Shown here one piece after another: positions 41,989 through 50,474 of a stretch of 64,000 nt of DNA. Both the position numbers and the translations under genes were made by a program. Under the pieces are notes generated by a model, which worked only from the letters and a program-made list of their open reading frames with translations, had not been told where the DNA came from and ran no database searches. How positions within the stretch are numbered: position 1 is the stretch's first letter; each line of letters starts with the position of its first letter. The DNA comes from Xenophilus arseniciresistens (GTDB lineage Bacteria > Pseudomonadota > Gammaproteobacteria > Burkholderiales > Burkholderiaceae_C), in assembly GCF_028023875.1 (NCBI RefSeq), contig NZ_JAQIPB010000014.1, positions 1 through 64,000 on the forward strand, given 5' to 3'.

Positions 41989-43092
41989 ATGCCCACTCTG
42001 TTCGACCCCGTGCAAGCCGGTGAGCTGCAACTGGCCAACCGCATCGTCATGGCGCCGCTCACGCGCAACCGTTCGCCGGGCGCCATTCCGCGCGCTATCA
42101 CGGCCACCTACTACGCGCAGCGCGCCACGGCCGGGCTGCTGATCAGCGAAGCCACCGCCATCAGCCAGCAGGGCCAGGGCTATGCCGACGTGCCGGGCCT
42201 GTACGGCACCGAGCAGTTGGACGGCTGGAAGCAGGTGACCGACGCCGTTCACAAGGCCGGCGGCAAGATCGTGACGCAGCTGTGGCATGTGGGCCGCGTC
42301 TCGCACACCGAGCTTCAACCCGACAACGGCGCGCCCGTCGCCCCCTCGGCAGTGGCGGCCAAGACCAAGACCGTGCTGATCAAGGACGGCGTCCCCACCT
42401 TCACCGAAACCTCGGTGCCGCGCGCCCTGGCCGCCGAAGAAATCCCCGGCATCGTGCAGGCCTACGCCGTGGCCGCACGCAATGCCGTGGAAACCGCGGG
42501 CTTCGATGGCGTGGAGATCCATGCCGCCAACGGCTACCTGATCGACCAGTTCCTCAAGGACGGCGCGAACCAGCGCAGCGACGACTACGGCGGCTCCATC
42601 GAGAACCGCGCCCGCTTCCTGCTGGAAGTCACGCGCGCCGTGGTCGATGCCGTGGGCGGCGGCAAGGTCGGCATCCGTCTGTCGCCCGTCACGCCCGCCA
42701 ACGACATCGTGGACAGCAACCCGCAGCCGCTGTTCGACCATGTGATCCGGCAACTGGCGCCACTGGGCCTGGCCTACGTCCATGTGATCGAAGGCGCCAC
42801 GGGCGGCCCGCGCGAGCTGCAGGACCGCCCCTTCGACTATGAAGCCCTCAAGGCCGCCTACCGCGCCGCGGGCGGCAAGGCTGCCTGGATGGTGAACAAC
42901 GGCTACGACCTGCCCCTGGCCGAAACCGCCGTCAAGGAAGGCGACGACCTCGTGGCCTTCGGCCGCCCCTTCATCGCCAACCCCGACCTGGTGCGCCGCC
43001 TGCGCGAAAAGGCGCCCTGGAACGCGCTGGACAAGGCCACGCTCTATGGCGGCGGCGAGAAGGGCTACACCGACTACCCGGCCCTGGCCTGA
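41989..43092 (+). CDS. nemA: Old Yellow Enzyme family reductase (NemA-like)
   Basis: A 367-residue FMN-dependent alkene reductase. It opens MPTLFDPVQAGELQLANRIVMAPLTRNRS, shows the catalytic region QLWHVGRVSH, GFDGVEIHAANGYLIDQFLKD with the conserved His-Asn pair, and GGSIENRARFLLEVTRAVV and GRPFIANPDLVRRL for FMN binding, as in N-ethylmaleimide reductase/xenobiotic reductases. It probably reduces alpha,beta-unsaturated carbonyls or nitro compounds. Start set at 41989; upstream codons in frame are non-conserved. It ends 13 bp from the convergent copA. Confidence 0.9.
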   Translation: MPTLFDPVQAGELQLANRIVMAPLTRNRSPGAIPRAITATYYAQRATAGLLISEATAISQQGQGYADVPGLYGTEQLDGWKQVTDAVHKAGGKIVTQLWHVGRVSHTELQPDNGAPVAPSAVAAKTKTVLIKDGVPTFTETSVPRALAAEEIPGIVQAYAVAARNAVETAGFDGVEIHAANGYLIDQFLKDGANQRSDDYGGSIENRARFLLEVTRAVVDAVGGGKVGIRLSPVTPANDIVDSNPQPLFDHVIRQLAPLGLAYVHVIEGATGGPRELQDRPFDYEALKAAYRAAGGKAAWMVNNGYDLPLAETAVKEGDDLVAFGRPFIANPDLVRRLREKAPWNALDKATLYGGGEKGYTDYPALA

Positions 43093-43105
43093 GCATCACA
43101 TCCGG

Positions 43106-45409
43106 TCAGCGCTGCTGCTGCTGCCGCGGCCTCCAGCGCCGCAGCAGCAGCGCGTTGGCCATCACGCTCACGCTCGAAGCCGCCATGGCCGCGCCGGCCA
43201 CGATCGGACTGAGCAGGCCGGCCGCCGCGAAGGGAATGCCCACCACGTTGTAGGCAAAGGCCCAGAACAGGTTCTGCCGGATCTTGGCCACCGTGCGGTC
43301 CGACAGGTCCAGGGCCTGCCCCACCAGCGTCAGGTCGCCGCGCATCAGCGTGATGCCGGCCGCTTCCATGGCCACGTCGGTGCCGTTGGCCATCGCGATG
43401 CCCACGTCGGCCGCGGCCAGGGCCGGTGCGTCGTTGGCGCCGTCGCCCACCATCGCCACCGTGTGTCCGCCCTGGCGCAGCTGCTGCACGGCCTGGGCCT
43501 TGTCGGCCGGCAGCACCTGGGCCCGCACGTCCTCGGCCGCGATGCCCACGCGCGCGGCCATCGCGCGCGCCGCCGCCTCGTTGTCGCCCGAGATCATGAC
43601 CACGCGCAGGCCCCGCGCGCGCAGGCTGGCCACGGCTTGCGCAGCGCCGGGCTTGGGCTCGTCCCTGAAGGCCAGCAGTGCCTGCAGCTGCGGCTTGCCG
43701 TCGGCTTGGGGCAGTCGCAGCAGCGCAGACAGCGAAGCGCCTTGCGCCGCCCAATGCTGCGTCAGCGCCGCATCCACCGGCACGCCCAGTTCCTCGCACC
43801 AGCGCAGGCTGGCGATGGCCCATTCACCGGCCTGGTCCTGCACCTGGCCCTGCACCCCGCGGCCGGGCACGGCGCGCACGGCCTGGGCCGGTGGCACGGC
43901 CAGCGCACGCTCGCGCGCCGCCTGCACCACCGCGCGCGCCAGCGGGTGTTCGCTGCCCGACTGAAGCGCAGCGGCCACCGCCAGCGCAGCCTCGGAGGCC
44001 ACGCCCGCCACGGGCTCGAAACCCACCAGCGCCGGCTTGCCCAGCGTGAGCGTACCGGTCTTGTCGAAAGCCACCGTGTCCACGCGATGCGCCAGCTCCA
44101 GCGCGCGTGCGTCCTTGATCAGGATGCCGTGCCGCGCCGCCGTGCCGGTGCCGGCCATCACGGCCACGGGCGTGGCCAGGCCCAGCGCACAGGGGCAGGC
44201 AATCACCAGCACCGCCACTGCATGGATCAGGGCCTGCTCGACGCCCGCGCCCAGCAGCAGCCACCAGGCCAGGAAGGTCAGCAGCGCCAGCACCAGCACC
44301 ACCGGCACGAAGACAGCCGCCACCCGGTCGACCAGGCGCTGGATCGGCGCCTTGGCCGCCTGCGCGTCTTCCACCAGCCGGATGATGCGCGCCAACACGC
44401 TCTCGGCGCCCGTGGCCAGCACCTGCACCACCAGCCGGCCTTCCCCATTGACCGAGCCGCCCGTGAGCCGGTCGCCCGCCTGCTTGGGCACGGGCAGCGG
44501 CTCGCCCGTGAGCATGGCTTCGTCCAGCGCCGACTGGCCTTCGAGCACCTGCGCATCGGCCGGCACGCGCTCGCCCGGCCGCACCACCAGCCGGTCGCCC
44601 ACCATCACTTCGGCGATCGGCACGTCCACCTCCTCGTGCCGCGCGCCACGCTGCTGCAGCAGGTGCGCCGTCTCGGGCCGCAGTTGCTGCAGTGCACGGA
44701 TCGCAGCCGTGGCCTGGCGCTTGGCGCGCGATTCGAGCCACTTGCCCAGAAGCACCAGCGTGATCACCACGGCCGAAGCCTCGAAGTACAGATGCAGCGC
44801 TTCATGCCCCGCATGCGCGCCCGTGGCGCTGCGCCACCACAGCCACAGCGACAGGCCGAAGGCCGCGCTGGTGCCGATGGCCACCAGCAGATCCATGTTG
44901 CCGGTGCCGGCGCGCGCGGCATGCCAGCCCGCGCGATAGAAGCGGGCCCCGAGCCAGAACTGCACCGGCGCGGCCAGCAGCAGTTGCAGCCAGGGCGAAG
45001 GCATCCACCTCAGGCCCAGCGGCATCAGCAGCATGGGCAGCACCAGCGGCGCCGACAGCAGCAGGCCTGCCGCCACGGGACCGAAGCCAGCCCATGGTGA
45101 AGCCGAAGCCTCCTTCGTCGCTGCCTCGGCCGCGCGCGGCGCATAGCCGGCGGCACGCACGGCACGATGCAGCTGCGCCTGCATCTGCCGCGCGGCCTCG
45201 GCATCGCCTGCCGGCAGGTCGGCCAGCACGCGCGCCGACTCCGTCGCCAGGTTCACGCTGGCGCGGGCCACACCGGGCACGCGTTCCAGGGCACGCTCCA
45301 CGCGCGCCACGCAGGACGCGCAGGTCATGCCTTCCACGCCGAGGTCAAAGGAAGACGACGCTGCCGTGGCCGCCGCCGCTGAAGAAGAGGATGGAGGATC
45401 GATGTGCAT
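43106..45409 (-). CDS. copA: CopA copper-translocating P1B-type ATPase
   Basis: A 767-residue copper(I) exporter. One N-terminal heavy-metal-associated domain has CASC (Cys30, Cys33); eight membrane helices follow, with the copper-binding CPC (405-407) in helix 6. The phosphorylation motif DKTGTLT has Asp449, TGEP is the actuator loop, and the ATP-binding HP motif appears as [10 protein letters not shown], with [11 protein letters not shown] for the hinge. The start codon lies about where transcription should begin at the adjacent CueR-type promoter, implying a leaderless mRNA. It is divergent from copZ-cueR. Confidence 0.96.
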   Translation of the reverse strand: MHIDPPSSSSAAAATAASSSFDLGVEGMTCASCVARVERALERVPGVARASVNLATESARVLADLPAGDAEAARQMQAQLHRAVRAAGYAPRAAEAATKEASASPWAGFGPVAAGLLLSAPLVLPMLLMPLGLRWMPSPWLQLLLAAPVQFWLGARFYRAGWHAARAGTGNMDLLVAIGTSAAFGLSLWLWWRSATGAHAGHEALHLYFEASAVVITLVLLGKWLESRAKRQATAAIRALQQLRPETAHLLQQRGARHEEVDVPIAEVMVGDRLVVRPGERVPADAQVLEGQSALDEAMLTGEPLPVPKQAGDRLTGGSVNGEGRLVVQVLATGAESVLARIIRLVEDAQAAKAPIQRLVDRVAAVFVPVVLVLALLTFLAWWLLLGAGVEQALIHAVAVLVIACPCALGLATPVAVMAGTGTAARHGILIKDARALELAHRVDTVAFDKTGTLTLGKPALVGFEPVAGVASEAALAVAAALQSGSEHPLARAVVQAARERALAVPPAQAVRAVPGRGVQGQVQDQAGEWAIASLRWCEELGVPVDAALTQHWAAQGASLSALLRLPQADGKPQLQALLAFRDEPKPGAAQAVASLRARGLRVVMISGDNEAAARAMAARVGIAAEDVRAQVLPADKAQAVQQLRQGGHTVAMVGDGANDAPALAAADVGIAMANGTDVAMEAAGITLMRGDLTLVGQALDLSDRTVAKIRQNLFWAFAYNVVGIPFAAAGLLSPIVAGAAMAASSVSVMANALLLRRWRPRQQQQR

Positions 45410-45415
45410 GCTTGG

Positions 45416-45446
45416 AGCCTAAAGCTTCTCATCATGAGAAGGTCAA
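45416..45446 (-). promoter_or_regulatory. CueR-type promoter of copA (19-bp spacer)
   Basis: On the minus strand: -35 TTGACC (45446-45441), 19-bp spacer with the dyad TTCTCATGATGAGAAG, -10 TAGGCT (45421-45416). The overlong spacer and central dyad are the hallmark of MerR/CueR-activated promoters, untwisted by the regulator when copper binds. Six bases separate the -10 from the copA ATG, so the transcript probably starts at or next to the start codon. Confidence 0.88.
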
Positions 45447-45495
45447 GCCTGCTCGCACGGCATCCCTGCTGCCGCACGGGTGAAGCACAAAGGGC

Positions 45496-45526
45496 TTGAC
45501 TCTGACATCATGAGAAGGTTGATGAT
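45496..45526 (+). promoter_or_regulatory. CueR-type promoter of copZ-cueR (19-bp spacer)
   Basis: -35 TTGACT (45496-45501), 19-bp spacer with imperfect dyad containing ATCATGAGAAGG, -10 GATGAT (45521-45526). It has the same architecture as the copA promoter but a weaker left half of the dyad and a poorer -10. The ATG of copZ is about 65 bp downstream of the predicted start, with a normal ribosome-binding site. Confidence 0.75.
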
Positions 45527-45598
45527 CACCGGCCTTTCCTTCCTTCCCTCTCTTTCCTGCGTTGCACCGTGCCGATGCGGCACAAGGAGTCTTTTCAC

Positions 45599-45817
45599 AT
45601 GAACCCCGATTCGCAGAACGCCCATCACTTCCAGGTCCAGGGCATGAGCTGCCAGCACTGTGTGCGTGCCATCGAAGACGCCCTGCAGACGCTGGATGCG
45701 CAGGCCGCCGTGCGCGTGGACCTGTCCACGGGCCGGGTCGACGTGCGCAGCGGCCAGCCCCGCGAAGCCCTCGCCGCGGCCATCGCCGAAGCCGGCTATC
45801 AGGTCCAGCAGGGCTGA
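45599..45817 (+). CDS. copZ: CopZ-like copper chaperone
   Basis: A 72-residue single heavy-metal-associated domain. The copper site is GMSCQHCVRAIEDAL (two Cys in CxxC), with the typical beta-alpha-beta-beta-alpha-beta pattern and final AIAEAGYQVQ. It likely passes Cu(I) to CopA. A good ribosome-binding site (AAGGAGT) precedes the ATG at 45599; ten in-frame upstream codons are less likely. cueR starts 5 bp after its stop. Confidence 0.94.
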   Translation: MNPDSQNAHHFQVQGMSCQHCVRAIEDALQTLDAQAAVRVDLSTGRVDVRSGQPREALAAAIAEAGYQVQQG

Positions 45818-45822
45818 GCGCC

Positions 45823-46251
45823 ATGGCCACCGCAGCACACTCGCAGGCGGGCGCGCCGGTTTCCATCGGCACGGCCGCCCAGCGCTCGGGCGTGTCTGCG
45901 CGCATGGTGCGGCACTACGAAGGCCTGGGCCTGCTGGCCTCGGTGCCGCGCACCGAGGGTGGCTACCGCCAATATGGTGAATCGGATATCCACACCCTGC
46001 GCTTCATCAAGCGTGCGCGCGAACTGGGTTTCACGATGGAAGACATCAGCGAGCTGGTGGGACTGTGGCACAACCGCCGACGCAGCAGCGCCCGCGTGCG
46101 GCAGATCGCCCAGAAACACCTCGGCGATCTGGAGGCGCGCATCGCTGCGCTGCAGTCCATGCAGCAGACCCTCGCTCACCTGGTTCACTGCTGCCACGGC
46201 GACAGCCGCCCGGACTGCCCGATCCTGGACGACCTGGCGGGCGAGGCCTGA
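45823..46251 (+). CDS. cueR: CueR copper-responsive MerR-family regulator
   Basis: A 142-residue transcription activator. The winged helix-turn-helix opens VSIGTAAQRSGVSARMVRHYEGLGLL, a dimerisation helix follows, and the metal loop CCHGDSRPDCPIL near the C-terminus has the spaced Cys pair of CueR Cu(I) sensors. It should bind the two 19-bp-spacer promoters between copA and copZ and activate both. It is the last gene before the origin region. Confidence 0.93.
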   Translation: MATAAHSQAGAPVSIGTAAQRSGVSARMVRHYEGLGLLASVPRTEGGYRQYGESDIHTLRFIKRARELGFTMEDISELVGLWHNRRRSSARVRQIAQKHLGDLEARIAALQSMQQTLAHLVHCCHGDSRPDCPILDDLAGEA

Positions 46252-46275
46252 AGCGAAGGGCGGGTTTTCCCCGAT

Positions 46276-46487
46276 TTCTCCCCACATCAGCTGGATAACT
46301 TTGTGGGCAACTTGCGGGCTTTGTTGTAAAGGCGTCGCAAGTTGTTGATTTAGCAGGACTTTAAACAGACTGCTACTTTTTTCCGCAGTGCACAGTTTTG
46401 CCGGCGCATTGCTTTCCCAGAATCCGAACAGGCTGTCAAAGGACAACTCTGGGGAGAATCCAGGCAGAAGTCCATGGCTTATCCACA
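46276..46487 (+). repeat. oriC module copy 1
   Basis: Order of motifs: TTCTCCCCACA (46276), GGATAACTTTGTGGGCAA, GCAGTGCACAG, GTCAAAGGACAA (46435, offset 159) and the DnaA box TTATCCACA (46479, offset 203). Weaker box-like sites follow at 46543 and 46598. This copy lacks a CTA-repeat unwinding tract. Confidence 0.8.
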
Positions 46488-46810
46488 GCTCGGCGTGGGG
46501 CGCCGAGCACCCGTGGCGGAGGCGATGGCTTCTATTCCAGACCTATTCACAGCCTTGTTCGCACCCCAAGTGCTCGTCAGCACTGCATAAAGCGGTGCTT
46601 TCCACAGCCACGCCTTTGCATCGGCGTCGCGCCCTTGCGCCCGTGACGCCGACATGAACAAGTCAGGCGACGCAGCCTCGCCTGAAAAAATCCGCCTTCT
46701 TCAGAGCCACGGCTCGTGCTTTTTCCTGGCCTGCCGCAAAACACAGCCAGCGCGGGTGCGCGTGCTCGCCAAGCGCAGGCCGAGCGTGGAGGGACCGGCG
46801 ATCCGCCCCT

Positions 46811-47022
46811 TTCTCCCCACATTGACTGGATAACTTTGTGGGCAAGTTGCGGGCTAGGTTGTAAGAAGCTCGCAACCCATTGATTTCAAAAGACTTTCAA
46901 CACATTGATGAAATTTTGTGCAGTGCACAGAATGCGTTGGCCGGCCCCTTTCCCAGATTCTGGAGACAGTGTCAAAGGACAAAGTTGGGGACATTTCCGG
47001 CACAAGACCCTGCTTATCCACA
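46811..47022 (+). repeat. oriC module copy 2
   Basis: TTCTCCCCACA at 46811, GGATAACTTTGTGGGCAA, GCAGTGCACAG, GTCAAAGGACAA at offset 160, TTATCCACA at offset 203 (47014). This is the most complete copy, and it is followed by its own DnaA box plus CTA-repeat unwinding unit at 47133-47205. Confidence 0.82.
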
Positions 47023-47132
47023 GCACAGCGGGCACGGCGCATCTTGTTCATGCGCGCGTATCACCCTGGAAGCAGGCCTGCACACATCCTTCCACCTGCT
47101 GCAAGCGGCTGTCGCGCCAGCAGAAAAGAAGG

Positions 47133-47205
47133 TTTTCCACAGCGGCGGCGCATGCCTATCTACTACTACTAATTAGAAATAGAAGAAATTAGCAAAACAA
47201 AGAGA
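47133..47205 (+). other. DnaA box plus DnaA-trio-like unwinding element 1
   Basis: DnaA box TTTTCCACA (47133-47141), an 18-bp GC-rich spacer, then CTACTACTACTA (47160-47171) running into an AT-rich tract (ATTAGAAATAGAAG...). This order matches the basal unwinding system known from Bacillus subtilis, where DnaA loads from boxes onto 3-base DnaA-trios in single-stranded DNA. Confidence 0.7.
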
Positions 47206-47460
47206 GCGCCGCGGCCCTAAAAAAAAGGGATTGCTGCCTTCCGTGAAGCTCTGCAGCGCTCGCCGCCAGGCGACACCATTTGGTAAACGCTTTTCTTTTT
47301 GGCTCCGTGTGAACATTGAAGGGCGCCGGGGCCGCCATGCACGGCCCAGGACGCGGCCGTGTGCGACCGACGCAGGCCTTGCCCGGGACTTCAAGGCTGG
47401 GTGTCTTTCAGCGCGCGGCAGGCTGCCTCTTGAACAGGCGCTCGCTCATGGCCTGCACGT

Positions 47461-47671
47461 TCTCCCCACAAAACTTGAACAACTTTGTGGGCAACTTGGG
47501 GCCAGGGCTGTAGGGATTCTGCAAGCCCTTGATTCTTAAGGACTTAATACAAGTTGCCTGTCGTTTGGGCAATGGATGAAAAGGGCCACTTCCATCCCAT
47601 CCCAGAAAGAAGACGCCGCGTCAAAGGATAAAGCTGGGGATATCTTCAGCCCAAAGTGCGAGCTGTCCACA
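47461..47671 (+). repeat. oriC module copy 3
   Basis: TTCTCCCCACA at 47461, CAACTTTGTGGGCAA, GTCAAAGGATAA at offset 159 and CTGTCCACA at offset 202, the position of the TTATCCACA box in copies 1 and 2. It lacks the GCAGTGCACAG motif but is followed by the second unwinding unit. Confidence 0.78.
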
Positions 47672-47780
47672 GCGCCCGGCAGCTGCTCAATCTTGTTCAA
47701 CTCCGGCCGGCGCATCGCGCAGGCGCTGTGCACATGCTTGCGGCTGACGCAACGGCTTGTCAGCCCAGGGAAAAAGCCGG

Positions 47781-47850
47781 TTATCCACAAATCTGCGCGT
47801 CCTTATCTACTACTACTAATCAGAAATAGAAGAAATAACTGGGAAGAAAG
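47781..47850 (+). other. DnaA box plus DnaA-trio-like unwinding element 2
   Basis: DnaA box TTATCCACA (47781-47789), a 17-bp spacer, CTACTACTACTA (47807-47818) and AT-rich DNA (ATCAGAAATAGAAG...). It is nearly the same as element 1, so the unwinding region itself has been duplicated along with the module. Confidence 0.72.
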
Positions 47851-48098
47851 CAGAACATGCGCCGCAGAAAAAAAAGGGCCCCTCTGCTTTTGCCGTCAGC
47901 AATGTCCGGTGCCGCGAAACCAAGCAACCAGCCAGCCTGTATGAGCGCGACGGACGAGTCGCGTGTCATCCGGATCCGATCGCATCCGACGGATGCGCCC
48001 CAACCTTGCATGCCTGGCTTCCCAGGCGCTTTCCGTCGAGCTGGGGCTCAGCGCCGGAAGGCAGCAGGCCGCACGCAAAAGCTGCCTTGTTTTTGATC

Positions 48099-48283
48099 TT
48101 CTCCCCATAAAACATGGACAACTTTGTGAACAAGTTGGGTCCATTTTTGTAAACACGCCATAACTCATTGAAAACAAAAGACTTTCAACGGATTGCCCGC
48201 AAATTCAGCAGTGCACAGCTGGATGCAGCGGCGGCCATATCCCAGATCAGAAGCGCAGCGTCAAAGGACAAGTCTGTGGGTAA
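48099..48283 (+). repeat. oriC module copy 4 (degenerate)
   Basis: TTCTCCCCA at 48099, GGACAACTTTGTGAACAA, GCAGTGCACAG, GTCAAAGGACAA at offset 161, then a reversed DnaA-like box TGTGGGTAA (48275-48283). The TTATCCACA box of copies 1 and 2 is missing at its expected place and no CTA tract follows; near boxes occur at 48379 and 48422. Confidence 0.72.
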
Positions 48284-48476
48284 GTGCATCTTTACCTGTG
48301 GGTGAACTGCGCAGGCGAGCTCGGCGGCCCTGCGGCAGGGCGCCACGCGGGGAGCAATCCTGCCTTTATTCCACATCTTCATCCACAGCCCGGATGACCG
48401 GCCGGCGCGGCCCGGCCTGGCTTCTCCACAGGACGGCGTGTCTACCTTTGTGCCGCGTCAGCGTCGTTCGCAGGCG

Positions 48477-48504
48477 CAAAAAAAAAGCGGCCCGAGGGCC
48501 GCTT
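48477..48504 (-). terminator. Intrinsic terminator of the TerB-like gene
   Basis: Stem AAGCGGCCC/GGGCCGCTT (48485-48493 with 48496-48504). On the minus strand it ends in a ten-T tract. It protects the origin region from leftward transcription of the gene at 48548-49561. Confidence 0.92.
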
Positions 48505-48547
48505 CCTTGCACCTGCTTCAGCCCGGGGCCGAAGGACGAGCGGGCCG

Positions 48548-49561
48548 TCAACGCCCCCTGACCATGGCCATCACCTTGGCTGTGTCCAGCGTGCGGGCCT
48601 GTTCCTGCATCTGGGGCAGATAGGTGGCGTGCAACTGCTGGCCCTGGGCTACCACCCTGGCGTAGCTGTCCTTGAGCATCTGCGTCGACAGCTGCCGGCC
48701 GCCGCCGTAGTAGCGCTTGGCCACATGCCCCAGCGCATAGGTGGTGGCGAAGCTCATGCCCGAGCTCACGGCCTGCTTGCCCACGCCGCGCAGCATGCCG
48801 CCACCCACCTTGCCCAGCAGACCGCCGATGAGCTTGCGCCCCGCCTGCTCCAGGTACTGGGAAGTCAGGCCCACGCCCACCGTGGCCAGGAAGTCCTTGA
48901 TGTGGCCCTTGTCCAGTTCGTAGCCGTGTTCCTTGCCGATGCCGTAGACCAGGCGCATCTGCAGGGGAATGATGGCCAGCGTGGACAGGCTTTCGGGCAG
49001 CAGCTCCAGCGCGCCGTTGAGGATGGCTGCATTGAGGATGCGCTTGTCCATCGCGGCCTCATCCACCGCGGGGCGGCTTGGCGCCGGAGCCGTGGAGCCG
49101 GCCGACGGCAGATCGGCGGGCACCGGCACGGGCAAGGCGGCGCTGGCTGCGGCGCCGGCCAGCGGCGGCACCGGAGCGTCCACGGGTGCCTGGGCCAGCG
49201 CTTCGGCTGCGTCGTCCATGGCCTGCGCCTCGCGGCCGTCGAGCTTCAGCGCGTCGCGCAGTTCGCGCAGGAACTGGCGCTCGGCCTCGCTCTGGCCGCC
49301 GTCGGCATCGCACACGCAAACGGCCATCTCGTAGGCCAGGTGGCGCGCGCCCTCGTCCTGCAGCGAAGCGGCCACGCTGGCCAGCGTCTGGCGCTTGAGC
49401 AGAACGTCCTGATACAGCGAGGGCAGATGGATGTCCCCGGCCTGGGCCAGGCTTTCGGCGATGCGCCTGACTTCCTCGCGCTCCCGGTCATGCTTGCTGC
49501 CGTCGGCAAAAGCGGCCATCAGGCAGAGCGTGACGATGCTGCGGCTGTCCTGGGGATTCAT
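48548..49561 (-). CDS. TerB-like N-terminal domain / DUF697-like membrane-associated protein
   Basis: A 337-residue protein. Residues about 1-110 resemble the TerB tellurite-resistance fold (FADGSKHDREREEVRRIAES, CDADGGQSEAERQFLRELRD, with paired acidic residues). After a Pro/Ala-rich linker (about 115-160), residues about 170-290 contain an amphipathic or hydrophobic DUF697-like helix set (ALELLPESLSTLAIIPLQMR, AVSSGMSFATTYALGHVAKR). Function unknown; TerB proteins are linked to stress and metal resistance. It is leftward, with its stop 43 bp from a strong terminator at the edge of oriC. Confidence 0.65.
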   Translation of the reverse strand: MNPQDSRSIVTLCLMAAFADGSKHDREREEVRRIAESLAQAGDIHLPSLYQDVLLKRQTLASVAASLQDEGARHLAYEMAVCVCDADGGQSEAERQFLRELRDALKLDGREAQAMDDAAEALAQAPVDAPVPPLAGAAASAALPVPVPADLPSAGSTAPAPSRPAVDEAAMDKRILNAAILNGALELLPESLSTLAIIPLQMRLVYGIGKEHGYELDKGHIKDFLATVGVGLTSQYLEQAGRKLIGGLLGKVGGGMLRGVGKQAVSSGMSFATTYALGHVAKRYYGGGRQLSTQMLKDSYARVVAQGQQLHATYLPQMQEQARTLDTAKVMAMVRGR

Positions 49562-49688
49562 GTCTAAGAGACCTTTCCTGAATGTTTTGGGTGAATTGGC
49601 GGCGATATGAACCCCTGTTGGGCTGCGATGCCGCACAAAGGTTCCATCTCGGTCGGCCGGGGCGTACGGCCCGCTACCATCGACCACC

Positions 49689-50453
49689 ATGTCTTCCAAG
49701 CCTCGCATCCTGATCGTCGAAGATGAATCAGGCATTGCCGACACCTTGCAGTACGTGCTGCGCAGCGACGGGTTCACGCCCGTGTGGTGCGAGACGGCCG
49801 AAGCGGCCCTGCAAAGCTTCAGGCAGGAGCTGCCCGCGCTGGCCATCCTGGACGTGGGCCTGCCCGACATGAACGGCTTCGAGCTGTTCAAGCAACTGCA
49901 GGCCCACCTGCGCGAGCGCGCCCTGCCCGAGGTGCCCATGGTCTTCCTCACGGCCCGCAGCGACGAGATCGACCGCGTGGTGGGCCTGGAACTGGGCGCC
50001 GACGATTACATCGCCAAACCTTTTTCACCGCGCGAGCTGGTGGCGCGCGTGCGCACCATCCTGCGGCGCAGCCAGCGCGCGGGCATCTCCGCGCCGGCCG
50101 CAGCGCCGCCCACGGTTTCGGTTTCGGCTGCGCCCGCGGCTGTTATGCCGCCGCTGCCCTTCGTGGTGGACCACGAGCGCATGCTGATCCGCTACTACGG
50201 CCAGCCGCTGGAGCTCTCGCGCTACGAATACGGCCTGCTGCGCCTGCTGGTGCAGCGGCCCGGGCGCGTGTTCACACGCGACGAACTGCTCAGCCAGGTC
50301 TGGGACGACGCGAGCGAGAGCTTCGATCGCACGGTGGACGCGCACATCAAGACCTTGCGCGCCAAGCTGCGCGCGGTGGCGCCCGAAGTGGAACCCATCC
50401 GCACGCTGCGCGGCACGGGCTATGCGCTGCATGAAGACCTGCCCGCCCGCTGA
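49689..50453 (+). CDS. creB: CreB response regulator
   Basis: A 254-residue OmpR-family regulator. The receiver domain has acidic pocket VEDESG, phospho-acceptor Asp55 in ILDVGLPDMNG, Thr in FLTARS and Lys in AKPFSPRE. An Ala/Pro linker (about 125-150) leads to a winged-helix domain with DELLSQVWDDASESFDRTVD and HIKTLRAKLRA. The operon partner creC and the nearby creD identify it as CreB/BlrA, which in Pseudomonas and Aeromonas responds to beta-lactam and cell-wall stress and binds TTCAC direct repeats. Confidence 0.92.
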   Translation: MSSKPRILIVEDESGIADTLQYVLRSDGFTPVWCETAEAALQSFRQELPALAILDVGLPDMNGFELFKQLQAHLRERALPEVPMVFLTARSDEIDRVVGLELGADDYIAKPFSPRELVARVRTILRRSQRAGISAPAAAPPTVSVSAAPAAVMPPLPFVVDHERMLIRYYGQPLELSRYEYGLLRLLVQRPGRVFTRDELLSQVWDDASESFDRTVDAHIKTLRAKLRAVAPEVEPIRTLRGTGYALHEDLPAR

Positions 50454-50474
50454 GGCACAGGCCCGCGTGCCGCC

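Larger units (their letters stand above)
46276..48430. other. oriC: Chromosomal replication origin (oriC) region with four repeated modules
   Basis: About 2.3 kb between cueR and the TerB-like gene carries no credible gene and is less GC-rich than its surroundings. It holds perfect DnaA boxes TTATCCACA at 46479, 47014 and 47781 and TTTTCCACA at 47133, with near matches at 46598, 47663, 48275 (reverse), 48379 and 48422. A ~210-bp module with a fixed order of motifs occurs four times. Two copies of a DnaA-trio-like CTACTACTACTA tract with flanking AT-rich DNA mark likely unwinding sites. parABS and mnmG-rsmG lie 12-18 kb to the left. Together these are strong evidence for oriC; dnaA itself is not in the window. 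Confidence 0.85.

Noticed and set aside
40015-42783. 922-codon minus-strand frame opposite the phosphatase-kinase and nemA
   Set aside because: Same reason: composition bias opposite two clearly functional genes.
46276-48283. Repeats as a possible CRISPR or ncRNA array
   Set aside because: Repeat units are about 210 bp with 535-650-bp spacing and contain DnaA boxes; this is not CRISPR geometry.
46388-48623. Several small open frames (60-122 codons) inside the gene-poor region
   Set aside because: They overlap DnaA boxes and module repeats, differ between module copies and have no ribosome-binding sites or recognisable domains.
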